Notes: generated by a model from the sequence alone, not told the origin. Counted from the stretch's first letter, positions 16,370 through 25,277 are shown. The stretch: DNA of 38,983 bases from Alphaproteobacteria bacterium (GCA_026400735.1 JAPLOL010000103.1:1-38983); one strand, 5' to 3'. Numbers and translations are program-made.

Positions 16370-17134
16370 ATGCCCGAACCACGCCTGTTGATAGATCAAG
16401 ATTTGCACGCCGGCGCCGAGATCGCGCTGGACGAAGCCCAGGCGCGCCATGTCGGCACGGTGCTACGGCTCGATGTCGGCGGCATCCTCCGCCCCTTCAA
16501 CGCACGAGACGGCGAATGGCGCGCGCGCATCACCGTGCGCGAAAAGCGCAGCATGCGCGTTGTGCTCGAATCTTTGCTGCGGCAGGCCAAGCCATCACCG
16601 GATCTCGATCTGCTGTTTGCGCCAGTGAAGCGCCACGCGACGGATCTCATCGTTGAGAAAGCCACCGAACTTGGCGCGCGCCGCATCCGCCCCGTCGTCA
16701 CGCAACGCACCATCGCCGAAACCGTGCGCGTCGATCGCCTCGAAAGCATCGCCCGCGAAGCCGCCGAACAAACCGAGCGCTTCGATACGCCGGAGATTTT
16801 CGACGCCGTATCGCTCGTGCGCGCGCTAGACGGCTGGGACATGGCACGTCCGCTTATCTACGCTGACGAGAGCGGCGACGAAGACGGCAAAGCCTGGGGC
16901 GGAGACTCCGGCCGCGCACGCCCGATTGGCGAAGCAATATCGGCCAAGTCCGAGAAGCTCGCCCTCCTCATCGGCCCCGAAGGCGGCTTCACACCTGAGG
17001 AGCGCCGCATGCTTCGCGCCATGCCGTATGTCATTCCGGTGTCGCTCGGCCCGCGCATCTTGCGCGCCGAGACTGCGGTGATCGCAGCGTTAAGCATCAT
17101 ACAGTCGGTATGGGGCGACTGGCGCGGGGCGTAA
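16370..17134 (+). CDS. rsmE: 16S rRNA m3U1498 methyltransferase RsmE
   Basis: 254 residues. RsmE methylates N3 of U1498 in the decoding region of 16S rRNA using S-adenosylmethionine. The N-terminal PUA-like domain includes [19 protein letters not shown]. The SPOUT knot is marked by [11 protein letters not shown] (201-211) and [12 protein letters not shown] (225-236). [18 protein letters not shown] is also characteristic. An acidic, glycine-rich insertion around residues 166-188 is longer than usual. The start is preceded by AAGGA. The gshA gene follows 65 nt downstream on the same strand. Confidence 0.94.
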   Translation: MPEPRLLIDQDLHAGAEIALDEAQARHVGTVLRLDVGGILRPFNARDGEWRARITVREKRSMRVVLESLLRQAKPSPDLDLLFAPVKRHATDLIVEKATELGARRIRPVVTQRTIAETVRVDRLESIAREAAEQTERFDTPEIFDAVSLVRALDGWDMARPLIYADESGDEDGKAWGGDSGRARPIGEAISAKSEKLALLIGPEGGFTPEERRMLRAMPYVIPVSLGPRILRAETAVIAALSIIQSVWGDWRGA

Positions 17135-17199
17135 CCGCTTGCGAATGCGGGCCGAAGCCTTACATGCCCGCCATAAGAGCCTGCGCCCGGGAGGAAAGC

Positions 17200-18567
17200 T
17201 TGGCCGACGTTACTGAGAAGTCTCCCGTGCTTACGGGGTTCAACGATCTTGTCGCGCATCTGGAGAAAGGTCCCCGACCGGATCGCTCAACCTGGCGCAT
17301 CGGCACTGAACACGAGAAGTTCGCCTTCTATCGCGATACGCTGAAGCCGGTCCCCTACGAGGGCGAGAACGGCATCGGCGCGTTGTTGAACAAGCTCGCT
17401 GACAAATACGGCTGGGAGCGCGTGTACGAAGGCGAAAACGTTATCGCGCTGAAGCAAGGCATCGCGTCGATCTCGCTCGAACCCGGCGGCCAGTTCGAAC
17501 TCTCCGGCGCCCCACTCGAGCATCTGCATCAGACATGCGCCGAAACCGGCTCGCACCTTAGCCAACTGCGCGATGTCTGCGGCGACATGAACATCGCCTT
17601 CCTCGGCGTCGGCTTCCAACCGCTCTGGGCACTGGAAGACATCCCGATCATGCCGAAGGGCCGCTACAAGATCATGCGGGACTACATGCAGAAGGTTGGC
17701 CGCCTCGGCCGCCAGATGATGTTCCGCTCGTGTACGGTGCAAACCAATCTCGACTTCGCCTCCGAAGCCGACATGGTCAAAAAATTTCGCGTCGGCATCG
17801 CGCTGCAACCGATCGCCACCGCGCTCTTCGCCGCTTCGCCCTTCGCCGAAGGCCGCCTGAACGGCTTCCTCTCGTATCGCGGCCACGTCTGGACCGACAC
17901 TGATCCCGATCGCACCGGCATGCTGCCGTTCGTGTTCGAACAAGGCATGAGCTTCGAGCGCTACGCCGACTACGCACTCGATGTGCCGATGTACTTCGTT
18001 TATCGCGACGGCAAATACATTGATTGCTCAGGCATGAGCTTCCGCAAATTCATGGAAGGCAAACTCCCCGCGCTGCCGGGCGAACTGCCGACGCTGAAAG
18101 ATTGGGAAGACCACCTCACGACGATTTTCCCGGAAGTGCGTTTGAAGACGTACCTCGAAATGCGCGGCGCCGACGCGGGCCCCTGGTCGCGCCTCTGCGC
18201 GCTACCCGCTTTCTGGGCCGGCATCTATTACGACGACGCTGCACTCGAAGCCGCCTGGTCACTCGTAAAAAGCTGGACGGCGGAAGATCGCGAAAGCCTG
18301 CGCCGCGCCGTGCCTGTGCTCGGCCTCCGCGCCCCAATCCGCGGCAACAAAGCTCAGGACATTGCGCAAGCCGCGCTCGCCATCGCGCGCCAAGGCTTGA
18401 AGGCGCGTGCGTGCGTCGACGCCGCCGGCCAAGACGAGACGCACTTCCTGATGGAGCTCGACGACATCGCCTCCAGCGGCATCACACCCGCCGAACGCCT
18501 CATCGAACGCTACAAAACCGAATGGGGCGGCGACGTGAAGCGCGTCTTCGAGGCCTGCGCTTACTAA
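17200..18567 (+). CDS. gshA: Glutamate-cysteine ligase (proteobacterial/plant type)
   Basis: 455 residues from a TTG at 17200, which has a good GGAGGA 5 nt upstream; earlier in-frame starts run into rsmE. The enzyme makes gamma-glutamylcysteine, the first step of glutathione synthesis. [14 protein letters not shown] near the N-terminus carries the acidic ATP/metal ligands (E37, E39). [20 protein letters not shown], the [25 protein letters not shown] region and FRKFMEG are diagnostic of the GCS2 plant-type group. The non-ATG start may reduce expression. A palindromic half-site follows the stop. Confidence 0.95.
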   Translation: MADVTEKSPVLTGFNDLVAHLEKGPRPDRSTWRIGTEHEKFAFYRDTLKPVPYEGENGIGALLNKLADKYGWERVYEGENVIALKQGIASISLEPGGQFELSGAPLEHLHQTCAETGSHLSQLRDVCGDMNIAFLGVGFQPLWALEDIPIMPKGRYKIMRDYMQKVGRLGRQMMFRSCTVQTNLDFASEADMVKKFRVGIALQPIATALFAASPFAEGRLNGFLSYRGHVWTDTDPDRTGMLPFVFEQGMSFERYADYALDVPMYFVYRDGKYIDCSGMSFRKFMEGKLPALPGELPTLKDWEDHLTTIFPEVRLKTYLEMRGADAGPWSRLCALPAFWAGIYYDDAALEAAWSLVKSWTAEDRESLRRAVPVLGLRAPIRGNKAQDIAQAALAIARQGLKARACVDAAGQDETHFLMELDDIASSGITPAERLIERYKTEWGGDVKRVFEACAY

Positions 18568-18600
18568 GCGACTGAGACACCTAAAGCCCGACCGCCAGAA

Positions 18601-18637
18601 GTGGCGTCACCCTGAGCTTGTCGAAGGGCGACGCCAC
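18601..18637. repeat. Solitary half-site of the dispersed palindrome, with its own hairpin
   Basis: The right half-site GCGTCACCCTGAGCTTGTCG, continuing to 18634, lies between two converging genes. The outer bases GTGGCGTC (18601-18608) and GACGCCAC (18630-18637) pair, so even a single half-site can form a stem with a 21-nt loop. It may help end transcription of gshA and the ABC exporter gene. Confidence 0.75.
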
Positions 18638-18649
18638 ACGCTGTCCGGC

Positions 18650-20467
18650 TTAAGCCGCCTCATCCGCAATCAAATCACCACGGCTCAACGCGTTGAGCTT
18701 AGCGTAGAGCCCGCGTGCGCTGATAAGTTCGGCATGCTTGCCTTGCTCGACGATGCGACCCTCGTTGAACACGAGGATGCGATCAGCTTCGCGGATAGTG
18801 CTCAGCCGGTGCGCAATGACAATCGTCGTCCGCCCCTGCTTCAACTCCGCCATCGCCGCCTGCACCTCGCGCTCCGTCGCCACATCGAGCGACGACGTCG
18901 CTTCGTCCAGGATCAGGATCGGCGCGTCCGCCAGGAACGCCCGCGCCAACGCCACACGCTGACGTTCACCGCCGGAGAGCTTCACGCCGCGCTCACCCAC
19001 TTCCGTCTCATAAGCAAACGGCAACTTCTCGATGAATTCATGCGCACGCGCCCGTTTGGCGGCGGCGATGATCTCATCCATTGAAGCGTCAGGCTTCGCG
19101 TAAGCGATGTTCTCGCGCAGCGTCCGGTGAAACAGCGCCGGGTCCTGCGGCACGAGCGCTATGCTCTGCCGGAGGCTAGCTTGCGTTACCGCGTGCACGT
19201 CCTGCCCGTCAATGCGGATGTGCCCCGCGTCAACATCATAAAGACGCTGAACCAACTTCACGAACGTCGACTTGCCCGAACCCGTCGGCCCAACCAGCGC
19301 CACCGTCTCGCCCGCAGTGATCTCCAACGAGAAATCACTGTAGAGCGCTTCAGCGGCATTCTTGTAGCCGAACGACACCTTGTCGAACGAGATGCGACCC
19401 GCGCCTCGTGCAAACGCCTGCGCATCCGCCGCATCCACAACGCCGGCCTTCTCAGCCGCGTAAGCAACAACGTCCTCGATATCGGCAATGCCCTTCTGCA
19501 GATTCTGCACGTTCTCACCGAGCGTCCGCAAATAGCTAGACACCAGCATGAACGAGGTGATCGCAAAGACGGCATCACCCGCCGTCGCGCGCCCGTGACT
19601 CCACTCCAGCAGCACCAGGCCAAGCAAGCCCGCCTGCAGCAGCCAGAGCAGCAAGTTCTGAATCACCCACGCATTGGTGAAGCGCGACCACGTGTGGTTC
19701 GCCTCCTTCGTCCAAGCCTGCACGACGCCATCGAAGCGCTTCTGCTCCCGCGCTTCCGCGCCGAAGGCTTTCACCGTCGCGTTCGAAGCAACAGCGTCAG
19801 CCAGAGCCGCGCCAATCGCAGTGTCCGCCTTGATGTACCGCTTTAGCGGCTCGGTCACATAGAAACGGCTCGACAGATACGCCACCGCCACGAACAGCAG
19901 GATCGTCACGCCCGTAAACGTGCCGATCACCGGCCATTGCATGAAGGTGAGCACCGTCACGCCGATCAGCACGCCGATCGCCGGGATCATGAACCACACC
20001 AAAGTATCCGAGATCGTGTCGTAAGCGTTCATCGCCCGCGACACGCGCCGCACCGTTGCGCCGGCGAAGTTATCCGCGTGCCAATCAGCGGAAAACCGCT
20101 GCACATCACGGAAACCGTCCGTCACGATCCGCTCCATGTTCTTGGAGGCGAACGGGATATGGAAGCGCACGCCGGTGTTGCGCGACATGTAGAACACGAA
20201 CGCCAGAAAGATCAGCACGCCGTAGCCAAACGCCGCCGCCGCTTGGCCAGCCTCTGAAGGCCCAGCTGTCAGCGCATCAACCAGATGCTTCGATGCGAAT
20301 GGCATCGAAAGGTCGGCAACAATCGCAAAACCGAATAGCAATGCGACCGCAGCCAGCTTTCCCGGCTGGCTTGACCAATGTTTCCACATGAACGCGGCCA
20401 CCTGGCGCAAACTTGCTTTGCGCTGGCCGTCATCTCTGTGGTCGTCGTTATCGTATGCGTCGCTCAT
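18650..20467 (-). CDS. ABC exporter, fused permease and ATPase
   Basis: 605 residues from ATG 20467; an upstream extension of 51 codons is basic and unlike a protein. Six membrane helices lie in about 37-320. The ATPase domain has Walker A GPTGSGKS (393-400), signature LSGGERQRVALARAF and Walker B ILILDEATSSLD. The architecture is that of type IV (MsbA/ATM1-like) exporters that work as homodimers. The substrate is unknown. A second exporter at 30267 is the better MsbA candidate because of its lipid A context. The gene stands alone, divergent from ubiA. Confidence 0.9.
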   Translation of the reverse strand: MSDAYDNDDHRDDGQRKASLRQVAAFMWKHWSSQPGKLAAVALLFGFAIVADLSMPFASKHLVDALTAGPSEAGQAAAAFGYGVLIFLAFVFYMSRNTGVRFHIPFASKNMERIVTDGFRDVQRFSADWHADNFAGATVRRVSRAMNAYDTISDTLVWFMIPAIGVLIGVTVLTFMQWPVIGTFTGVTILLFVAVAYLSSRFYVTEPLKRYIKADTAIGAALADAVASNATVKAFGAEAREQKRFDGVVQAWTKEANHTWSRFTNAWVIQNLLLWLLQAGLLGLVLLEWSHGRATAGDAVFAITSFMLVSSYLRTLGENVQNLQKGIADIEDVVAYAAEKAGVVDAADAQAFARGAGRISFDKVSFGYKNAAEALYSDFSLEITAGETVALVGPTGSGKSTFVKLVQRLYDVDAGHIRIDGQDVHAVTQASLRQSIALVPQDPALFHRTLRENIAYAKPDASMDEIIAAAKRARAHEFIEKLPFAYETEVGERGVKLSGGERQRVALARAFLADAPILILDEATSSLDVATEREVQAAMAELKQGRTTIVIAHRLSTIREADRILVFNEGRIVEQGKHAELISARGLYAKLNALSRGDLIADEAA

Positions 20468-20790
20468 TTGAGTACCGAAGTTGAATCGCGGCCGCGCGCA
20501 CGCGGACTTGCGATAGAGAGATGGGGTCGAAGTGCTGGAAGCGAAGCGCTGAAACGCAAAATCACCCGCAACACGGCTCGGCGAACGAGGTCTCCCAGAA
20601 GCGATTGCGAAAACCCGCAATCTGTTTCGGGATTTGGAGCCGAGGCAGCTAGCGCTTCCTCAAAGCTCGGCGGCGACCGTTCGCGGCGCCGTATTATTTC
20701 GTGCGGGTGTTCATTCAGCTTCTCCGAAGGCGGCTCACATAGCGTTTGTGTCGCCTTGCGTAAAGGAAAAGCCACGCGCATTACGCCGAT
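20468..20790. other. Intergenic region between ABC exporter and ubiA
   Basis: 323 nt between divergent genes, so promoters for both should lie here. A small hairpin (GATTGCG with CGCAATC, 20603-20622) is visible. No convincing gene, RNA or clear promoter boxes could be identified. GC content is lower than in the flanking coding regions. Confidence 0.5.
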
Positions 20791-21747
20791 GTGACTGAAT
20801 CCAAACCAGCCGATGCACTGAAGCAACATTGGACGGACGCGCTACCCATCGCGTGGAAACCGTTCGCGCAACTCTCGCGTCTCGATCGCCCGATCGGTTG
20901 GCAATTGTTGCTGCTGCCCTGCTTCATGGGGCTTTCCGTGGCTAACATCGGCTACGGTTTTTACTGGGAAGATGCACGCTACGCGCTGGCCTTCGTTCTC
21001 GGCGCCATCGCCATGCGCGGTGCCGGCTGCACCTATAACGACATTCTAGATAAGGATATCGACGCCCAAGTCGAACGCACGCGCCTGCGCCCACTACCCT
21101 CCGGCGCAGTCACTACAAAGGCCGCGTGGATCTGGCTCTTCGCACAATGCGCCGCCGGCCTCATTGCGCTCTTGATGCTGCCGCCGCTCGCGCAGATCGT
21201 CTCGCTGATCGCCATCCCGCTGGTCGCGCTCTATCCGCTGATGAAGCGCATCACGTGGTGGCCGCAAGCGTGGCTGGGCATCGTCTTCTCATGGGGCGCG
21301 CTCGTCGGCGCCGCCGCCTCCACCTACGAAACCGGCATCGTCCCGCAAGAAGCGTTCGCGCTCTATGCCGGCTGCATCATGTGGACCATCGCCTACGACA
21401 CCATCTACGCGCTGCAAGACCGCGAAGACGATGCACTTATTGGCGTGAGATCTACCGCCCGCCTCTTCGCCGAGAAGTGGCGCACCTGGACAAGCGTGTT
21501 CTATGTGATGGCTCTGACGCTCTGGGCCGTTGCGGGCGCGATGTCGGGCGCAGGGATTTGGGTTACCGCGCCACTCAGCCTCATCGGCGCTCTGATGATC
21601 TGGCCGATGCTGTCCGGCATCGACGACAAACGTCCGGAAACGGCGCACGCGGCGTTTAAGTTCAACGGCTTCATCGGCCTCGCCATCTTGCTTGCCTTTT
21701 CAATCGAACCCATCTGGCGCACCATAAGGCCTGCGCTAGGAGGGTGA
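20791..21747 (+). CDS. ubiA: 4-hydroxybenzoate polyprenyltransferase UbiA
   Basis: 318 residues from a GTG start. UbiA attaches the polyprenyl tail to 4-hydroxybenzoate in ubiquinone synthesis at the inner membrane. The first Asp-rich motif N83-D84-xx-D87-xxx-D91 (YNDILDKDID) and the second DTIYALQDREDD bind the Mg-prenyl diphosphate. About eight membrane helices are evident, and RTRLRPLPSG is conserved. The stop is followed after one base by the start of the next gene, so the glycosylase gene is cotranscribed. Confidence 0.95.
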   Translation: MTESKPADALKQHWTDALPIAWKPFAQLSRLDRPIGWQLLLLPCFMGLSVANIGYGFYWEDARYALAFVLGAIAMRGAGCTYNDILDKDIDAQVERTRLRPLPSGAVTTKAAWIWLFAQCAAGLIALLMLPPLAQIVSLIAIPLVALYPLMKRITWWPQAWLGIVFSWGALVGAAASTYETGIVPQEAFALYAGCIMWTIAYDTIYALQDREDDALIGVRSTARLFAEKWRTWTSVFYVMALTLWAVAGAMSGAGIWVTAPLSLIGALMIWPMLSGIDDKRPETAHAAFKFNGFIGLAILLAFSIEPIWRTIRPALGG

Positions 21748-21748
21748 G

Positions 21749-22372
21749 ATGGGCGAAGCAGAAGAGCATCTCAGCAAAGTCTGCAAACGCTTCGCCCGCG
21801 TGATCCCAAAGCACGAGCCCTACCCAACCACATTCGAAAAGAAGAAAGACCCGTACCGCTCGCTGGTGCGCTCTGTCGTCTATCAACAGCTCTCCGGCAA
21901 AGCCGCCGGCACCATTCACGGCCGCATGATCGCGCTCTTCCCGGACAAAGATCACCCAGATCCAGAAGATCTGATCGAAGCCTCACCGGAAATGCTGCGC
22001 ACCGCCGGCCTCTCGCGTCAGAAGATCGCCGCCATCAAAGACGTTGCGCAAAAGCGCCTCGATGGCGTCATCCCCGAAGCGCGCAAACTTTCACGAATGC
22101 CCAACGAAGAGATCATCGAACGCCTCACCGCCGCGCGCGGCGTCGGCCGTTGGACGGTCGAGATGTATCTCATGTTCACGCTCGGCCGCCCCGACGTACT
22201 GCCGATCGACGATCTCGGCGTCCGCAAAGGCGCCGAAAAACTCTACCGCCGCGAATTCACGCCAAAAACACTGGGCGCCTACGGCGAACGCTGGGCCCCG
22301 TTCCGCAGCGCCGCTGCCTGGCACTTGTGGCGCTTCATCGACACGCAAACGCCAGAGCAAAGCAAGATTTAG
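21749..22372 (+). CDS. AlkA-type DNA-3-methyladenine glycosylase
   Basis: 207 residues. It is expected to remove alkylated purines from DNA. The HhH-GPD core is complete: SLVRSVVYQQLSGKAA, the hairpin LTAARGVGRWTVEMYL (126-141) and LPIDDLGVRKG with the catalytic Asp155. The N-terminal AlkA domain found in E. coli is absent, as in many compact bacterial homologues. AGGAGGGTGAG serves both as the end of ubiA and as the ribosome-binding site. A large palindrome begins 8 nt after the stop. Confidence 0.9.
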   Translation: MGEAEEHLSKVCKRFARVIPKHEPYPTTFEKKKDPYRSLVRSVVYQQLSGKAAGTIHGRMIALFPDKDHPDPEDLIEASPEMLRTAGLSRQKIAAIKDVAQKRLDGVIPEARKLSRMPNEEIIERLTAARGVGRWTVEMYLMFTLGRPDVLPIDDLGVRKGAEKLYRREFTPKTLGAYGERWAPFRSAAAWHLWRFIDTQTPEQSKI

Positions 22373-22379
22373 TTCGGTC

Positions 22380-22486
22380 CGTCATCCTGGGCGCGCCAAA
22401 GCGCGACCGGGATCCAGGAGCAACAAGCTGCGCTCTACGATCCCCTGGATCCCGGGCCGTTGGCGTCGCCAACGCCCAGGATGACG
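22380..22486. repeat. Large palindromic element, second family
   Basis: Outer arms CGTCATCCTGGGCG (22380-22393) and CGCCCAGGATGACG (22473-22486) are perfect inverted copies. Inner arms ACCGGGATCCAGG (22406-22418) and CCTGGATCCCGGG (22444-22456) pair with one mismatch. The whole 107-nt unit would fold as a long interrupted hairpin. Repeats beginning GTCATCCTGG are familiar from many alphaproteobacterial genomes, but only one copy is in this window. It lies between two converging genes and overlaps the 3' end of the ABM gene. Confidence 0.85.
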
Positions 22487-22824
22487 TTCGTATGCACCCG
22501 CACAGAGTCAGACGGCGCCTCATCCCGCTCCATCATCCCATAATCCCGCACCACCGCCGCAACGCGCAGCCGATAATCCCGAAACACTCCGCCTCTTCCC
22601 GCCGCCTGCGCGACGCGATGCGCCTCGAGATTTCGCCATCGCGCCACCGCCTCCTCATCGCGCCAGAACGACAACGACAACACCCGCCCATCATCGTTCA
22701 AGCTCTGAAACCTCTCGATCGAAACAAACCCATCGATCTCATCCAGCAACGGTCGCAACTCACCGGCGATCCGAAAATACGCATCGCGATCCGCAGGCTC
22801 GACCTCAAAGATCACCGCAATCAT
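22435..22824 (-). CDS. Antibiotic-biosynthesis-monooxygenase (ABM) domain protein
   Basis: 129 residues. The ABM dimeric alpha-beta barrel is recognisable from MIAVIFEVEPADRDAYFRIAGELRPLLDEIDGFVSIERFQS, SLSFWRDEEAVARWRNLEAHR and FRDYRLRVAAVVRDYGM. Members include small oxygenases acting on quinones or haem, and stress proteins. The ATG at 22824 overlaps the NIPSNAP stop by 4 nt. About the last 18 residues (from TNVILGVGDANG onward) are encoded by a palindromic repeat and are not part of the family fold, so the original stop was probably lost or displaced. Confidence 0.85.
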   Translation of the reverse strand: MIAVIFEVEPADRDAYFRIAGELRPLLDEIDGFVSIERFQSLNDDGRVLSLSFWRDEEAVARWRNLEAHRVAQAAGRGGVFRDYRLRVAAVVRDYGMMERDEAPSDSVRVHTNVILGVGDANGPGSRGS

Positions 22825-23126
22825 TTCGAGCACAATTTCAGAAACGTCCGATCCTCGCGCAGAATAAATCGCTCCGCTTTCGCGAACTCGTAGTTCTCAC
22901 GCCCAGCCGGATCGGCAGCCAATCGCGCGCGGTATTCCTCGTAAGCCGCCAAACTGGCGATGTTGTACAATCCGTACGCCAGCGTCGCCGAGCCCTCGTG
23001 CGGCGCGAAATACCCAATGAGGTCGGCCCCACAGCGGGGAATGGCTTCTCCCCAGACGCGCGCATAACGCTGAAATTGCGCCTTTTTGAATGGATCGATT
23101 TCGTAACGAATACAGCATGTCAGCAT
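22821..23126 (-). CDS. NIPSNAP-family protein
   Basis: 101 residues. MLTCCIRYEIDPFKKAQFQRYARVW and IPRCGADLIGYFAPHEGSATLAYGLYNIASLAAYEEYR are characteristic of NIPSNAP, a dimeric alpha-beta barrel related to ABM. The biochemical role of bacterial members is unknown. It is the first gene of a coupled pair with the ABM gene and is divergent from the ArsR-type regulator, with a palindrome between them. Pairing of two related barrels suggests they act on the same small molecule or form a mixed complex. Confidence 0.86.
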   Translation of the reverse strand: MLTCCIRYEIDPFKKAQFQRYARVWGEAIPRCGADLIGYFAPHEGSATLAYGLYNIASLAAYEEYRARLAADPAGRENYEFAKAERFILREDRTFLKLCSK

Positions 23127-23171
23127 AGGGAGGCTCCTTCGCCTCCAGACCTAGCGGATTGCTGCATCCCC

Positions 23172-23195
23172 ATGGTTCGATTATGGTCGAACCAT
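23172..23195. promoter_or_regulatory. Candidate operator: 24-bp palindrome
   Basis: ATGGTTCGA, a 6-nt spacer and TCGAACCAT form a perfect dyad 46 nt upstream of the NIPSNAP start and 7 nt before the regulator start. Size, symmetry and position in a divergent gap match an ArsR-type operator. Binding there would block both promoters. Confidence 0.7.
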
Positions 23196-23201
23196 CCCTA
23201 T

Positions 23202-23828
23202 ATGAGCTGCGACGCGTTCACGGCAAGCGAACTCGCGCTCGAAGCCGGCGTGACAAAACAAACCGCAAGCTCACATCTTTCAAAGCTCGTTGATGGCGGC
23301 TTAGTCGCTGTCGAAGCGCAAGGCCGCCATCGCTACTATCGCCTCGCCGATGCTGACGTTGCAGGCTTGCTCGAAACACTGATGGGCGTTGCCGCGCGCG
23401 CCAAAGCACTGCGCACGCGCCCCGGCCCGAAAGAACCAGCGCTTCGTCACGCACGCGTTTGCTACGATCACCTCGCCGGCGATCTCGGCGTTGCACTCTT
23501 CGACGCGTTCCACAAAAACAAGTGGATCATTCCCGGCCCGGAAAAGACCTTCACGCTCACCAAGCTCGGCCGCGTGAAAGTGCAAACCTTCGGCGTCGAT
23601 CTCGAAGACCTCGAGAACGGCGCACGCCCCGTCTGCCGCGCCTGCCTCGACTGGAGCGTCCGCCGCCATCACATCGCCGGCGCACTTGGCGCCGCCATCC
23701 TCGACGAAGTGTTCGAGCGCGGCTGGGTCACGCAAAAGCGCGGTAGCCGCGTCTTAGAGTTCACGCGCGTTGGCGAAGCGGGTTTGCGCCGCGTCTTCGC
23801 ATTTGCGGAAACACTGCCCACAAGCTGA
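23202..23828 (+). CDS. ArsR-type winged-helix regulator with C-terminal sensor domain
   Basis: 208 residues from ATG 23202. FTASELALEAGVTKQTASSHLSKLVDGGLVAVEAQGRHRYYRLAD is a clear ArsR helix-turn-helix and wing. The rest (FDAFHKNKWIIPGP..., LGRVKVQTFGVDLEDLENGARPVCRACLDWSVRRHHIAGALG) is a domain often found behind such helices, with two cysteines in CRAC that could bind metal or sense redox. The first helices of the usual ArsR fold seem to be missing. The frame remains open upstream through the palindrome (ATG at 23172), but those residues do not resemble the missing part. It is probably an autoregulator of itself and the NIPSNAP-ABM pair. Confidence 0.8.
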   Translation: MSCDAFTASELALEAGVTKQTASSHLSKLVDGGLVAVEAQGRHRYYRLADADVAGLLETLMGVAARAKALRTRPGPKEPALRHARVCYDHLAGDLGVALFDAFHKNKWIIPGPEKTFTLTKLGRVKVQTFGVDLEDLENGARPVCRACLDWSVRRHHIAGALGAAILDEVFERGWVTQKRGSRVLEFTRVGEAGLRRVFAFAETLPTS

Positions 23829-23859
23829 CACGCCAGCCGCTTTGCGCTAAGCCACACTC

Positions 23860-24786
23860 ATGCCTGCCGTCGCGCGCATCGACCCGAAAGACGTGTTCAC
23901 GCCCGAAGAATGGGCGCGCTTCTCCAAGCGCTCATCGTGGCTCGGGCTCGTGTGCGTCGCTGGCGCATGGGCACTCATCTTCGTAGCCGGCGCCATGTTC
24001 GTCATCTGGCCGAACCCGCTAACTTACATCCTAGCCGTTATGCTCATCGGCGCACGCCAACTCGGCCTCGCCATTCTCATGCACGACGCCGCCCACGGCG
24101 CGCTTCTCCCCAACACGAAACACAACAACTTCGTCGGCGAATGGCTCTGCGCCGCGCCCGTCGGCGCGCGTCTCGCCTCCTATCGCGAATATCATTTGAA
24201 GCACCACCGCTTCACCGAGCAACCGGAGGACCCAGACAAATCGCTCTCCGCTCCATTCCCGATCACACGCACATCTCTTTGGCGTAAAATCGTCCGCGAC
24301 CTCACCGGCCAAACCTTTCTCAAGCAACGCACCGCGCAAATTTTCGGCAACCGAAAACCCGGCGAAGTCGTCAACGGCAGCAATGCCCACTTCCTGTTCG
24401 CCAACGCCGTCCTACTCATCGGCCTCAGCCTCGCCGGTTATTGGTGGGCGTTCTTCGCACTCTGGATTGTGCCGATGGCGACATGGCTCCCGCTCGTCAC
24501 GCGCCTGCGCAACATCGCCGAGCACGCCTGCGTCAACACCAAGGACGATCCCTTCACCCACGCGCGCACAGCGCTCGCCAACGTTCTCGAACGCCTCTTC
24601 ATCGCGCCCTACTGGGTCCACTTCCACGGCGAGCACCACGTCTTCATGCACGTGCCCTGCTATCGCCTCGAACGCCTCCACAAATCGCTGATGGACAAAG
24701 GCTACTGGTCTCGCATGCACATCGCGCCGGGCTATGTGAGCGTGCTGGGTGAAGCAACGAACAAGCCAGCGGCTGTCGCTTCTTGA
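23860..24786 (+). CDS. Membrane fatty acid desaturase family protein
   Basis: 308 residues with about four to five membrane helices. Three histidine boxes that hold the di-iron centre are visible: HDAAH (75-79), HLKHH (112-116) and HGEHH (256-260). Family members introduce double bonds or hydroxyls into acyl chains or related lipids. Exact regioselectivity and substrate cannot be read from the sequence. The next gene begins at the TTG overlapping this stop, so the three following plus-strand genes look like one transcript. Confidence 0.88.
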   Translation: MPAVARIDPKDVFTPEEWARFSKRSSWLGLVCVAGAWALIFVAGAMFVIWPNPLTYILAVMLIGARQLGLAILMHDAAHGALLPNTKHNNFVGEWLCAAPVGARLASYREYHLKHHRFTEQPEDPDKSLSAPFPITRTSLWRKIVRDLTGQTFLKQRTAQIFGNRKPGEVVNGSNAHFLFANAVLLIGLSLAGYWWAFFALWIVPMATWLPLVTRLRNIAEHACVNTKDDPFTHARTALANVLERLFIAPYWVHFHGEHHVFMHVPCYRLERLHKSLMDKGYWSRMHIAPGYVSVLGEATNKPAAVAS

Positions 24787-25277
24787 AATTTTGCGGCCCT
24801 CTAATGTCAGGCCTCGCACTAATCATGCTCGTTGCGGCATGTGACGGGCGGCCAATCGGTCGCGAAAATGCGACCGACTATTTTGAAGCGCATCGCGCGG
24901 CACTCAATAGCGTCGTGGCGGAAGTGGAACGATGTCAGCCGGCGCATGGTCGTCTTCGCACGGTGCAGCACATCCAATGCTCAAACCCAAATGCCAGCGC
25001 AGCAGACCTGTTCACGGCGATGTCCGGCGCCAATGCGATTTGGGTCTATCCAAGCTATAATCGACCAGACAACGGCACCGCCACTTTGAACTCAGTGCGC
25101 ATTGGTATGTACGCGACGGGATCTGCCGTCGGCGGGGAGATCGAAGAGTTCGTTTATCAGGTCGAACCTGCCTCGTCGGCAGAGTATGAGCGGGATGACG
25201 ACGGCATAGCCATAAGACAGAGACAGCCTCTGACGGACGCGCCGCATCACTGGTACTGGTGGAAGATCGATCGGTGA
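24783..25277 (+). CDS. Hypothetical lipoprotein
   Basis: 164 residues from a TTG at 24783 that overlaps the desaturase stop. The alternative ATG at 24804 would remove the only basic residue of the signal peptide. A lipobox VAAC precedes DGRPIG. The mature part has two further cysteines (ERCQPAH, HIQCSNP) that could bond, and a C-terminal HHWYWWKID motif. No family is recognised. Codon use is less GC-rich than in its neighbours, hinting at a newer arrival, yet it overlaps both flanking genes. Confidence 0.7.
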   Translation: MKFCGPLMSGLALIMLVAACDGRPIGRENATDYFEAHRAALNSVVAEVERCQPAHGRLRTVQHIQCSNPNASAADLFTAMSGANAIWVYPSYNRPDNGTATLNSVRIGMYATGSAVGGEIEEFVYQVEPASSAEYERDDDGIAIRQRQPLTDAPHHWYWWKIDR

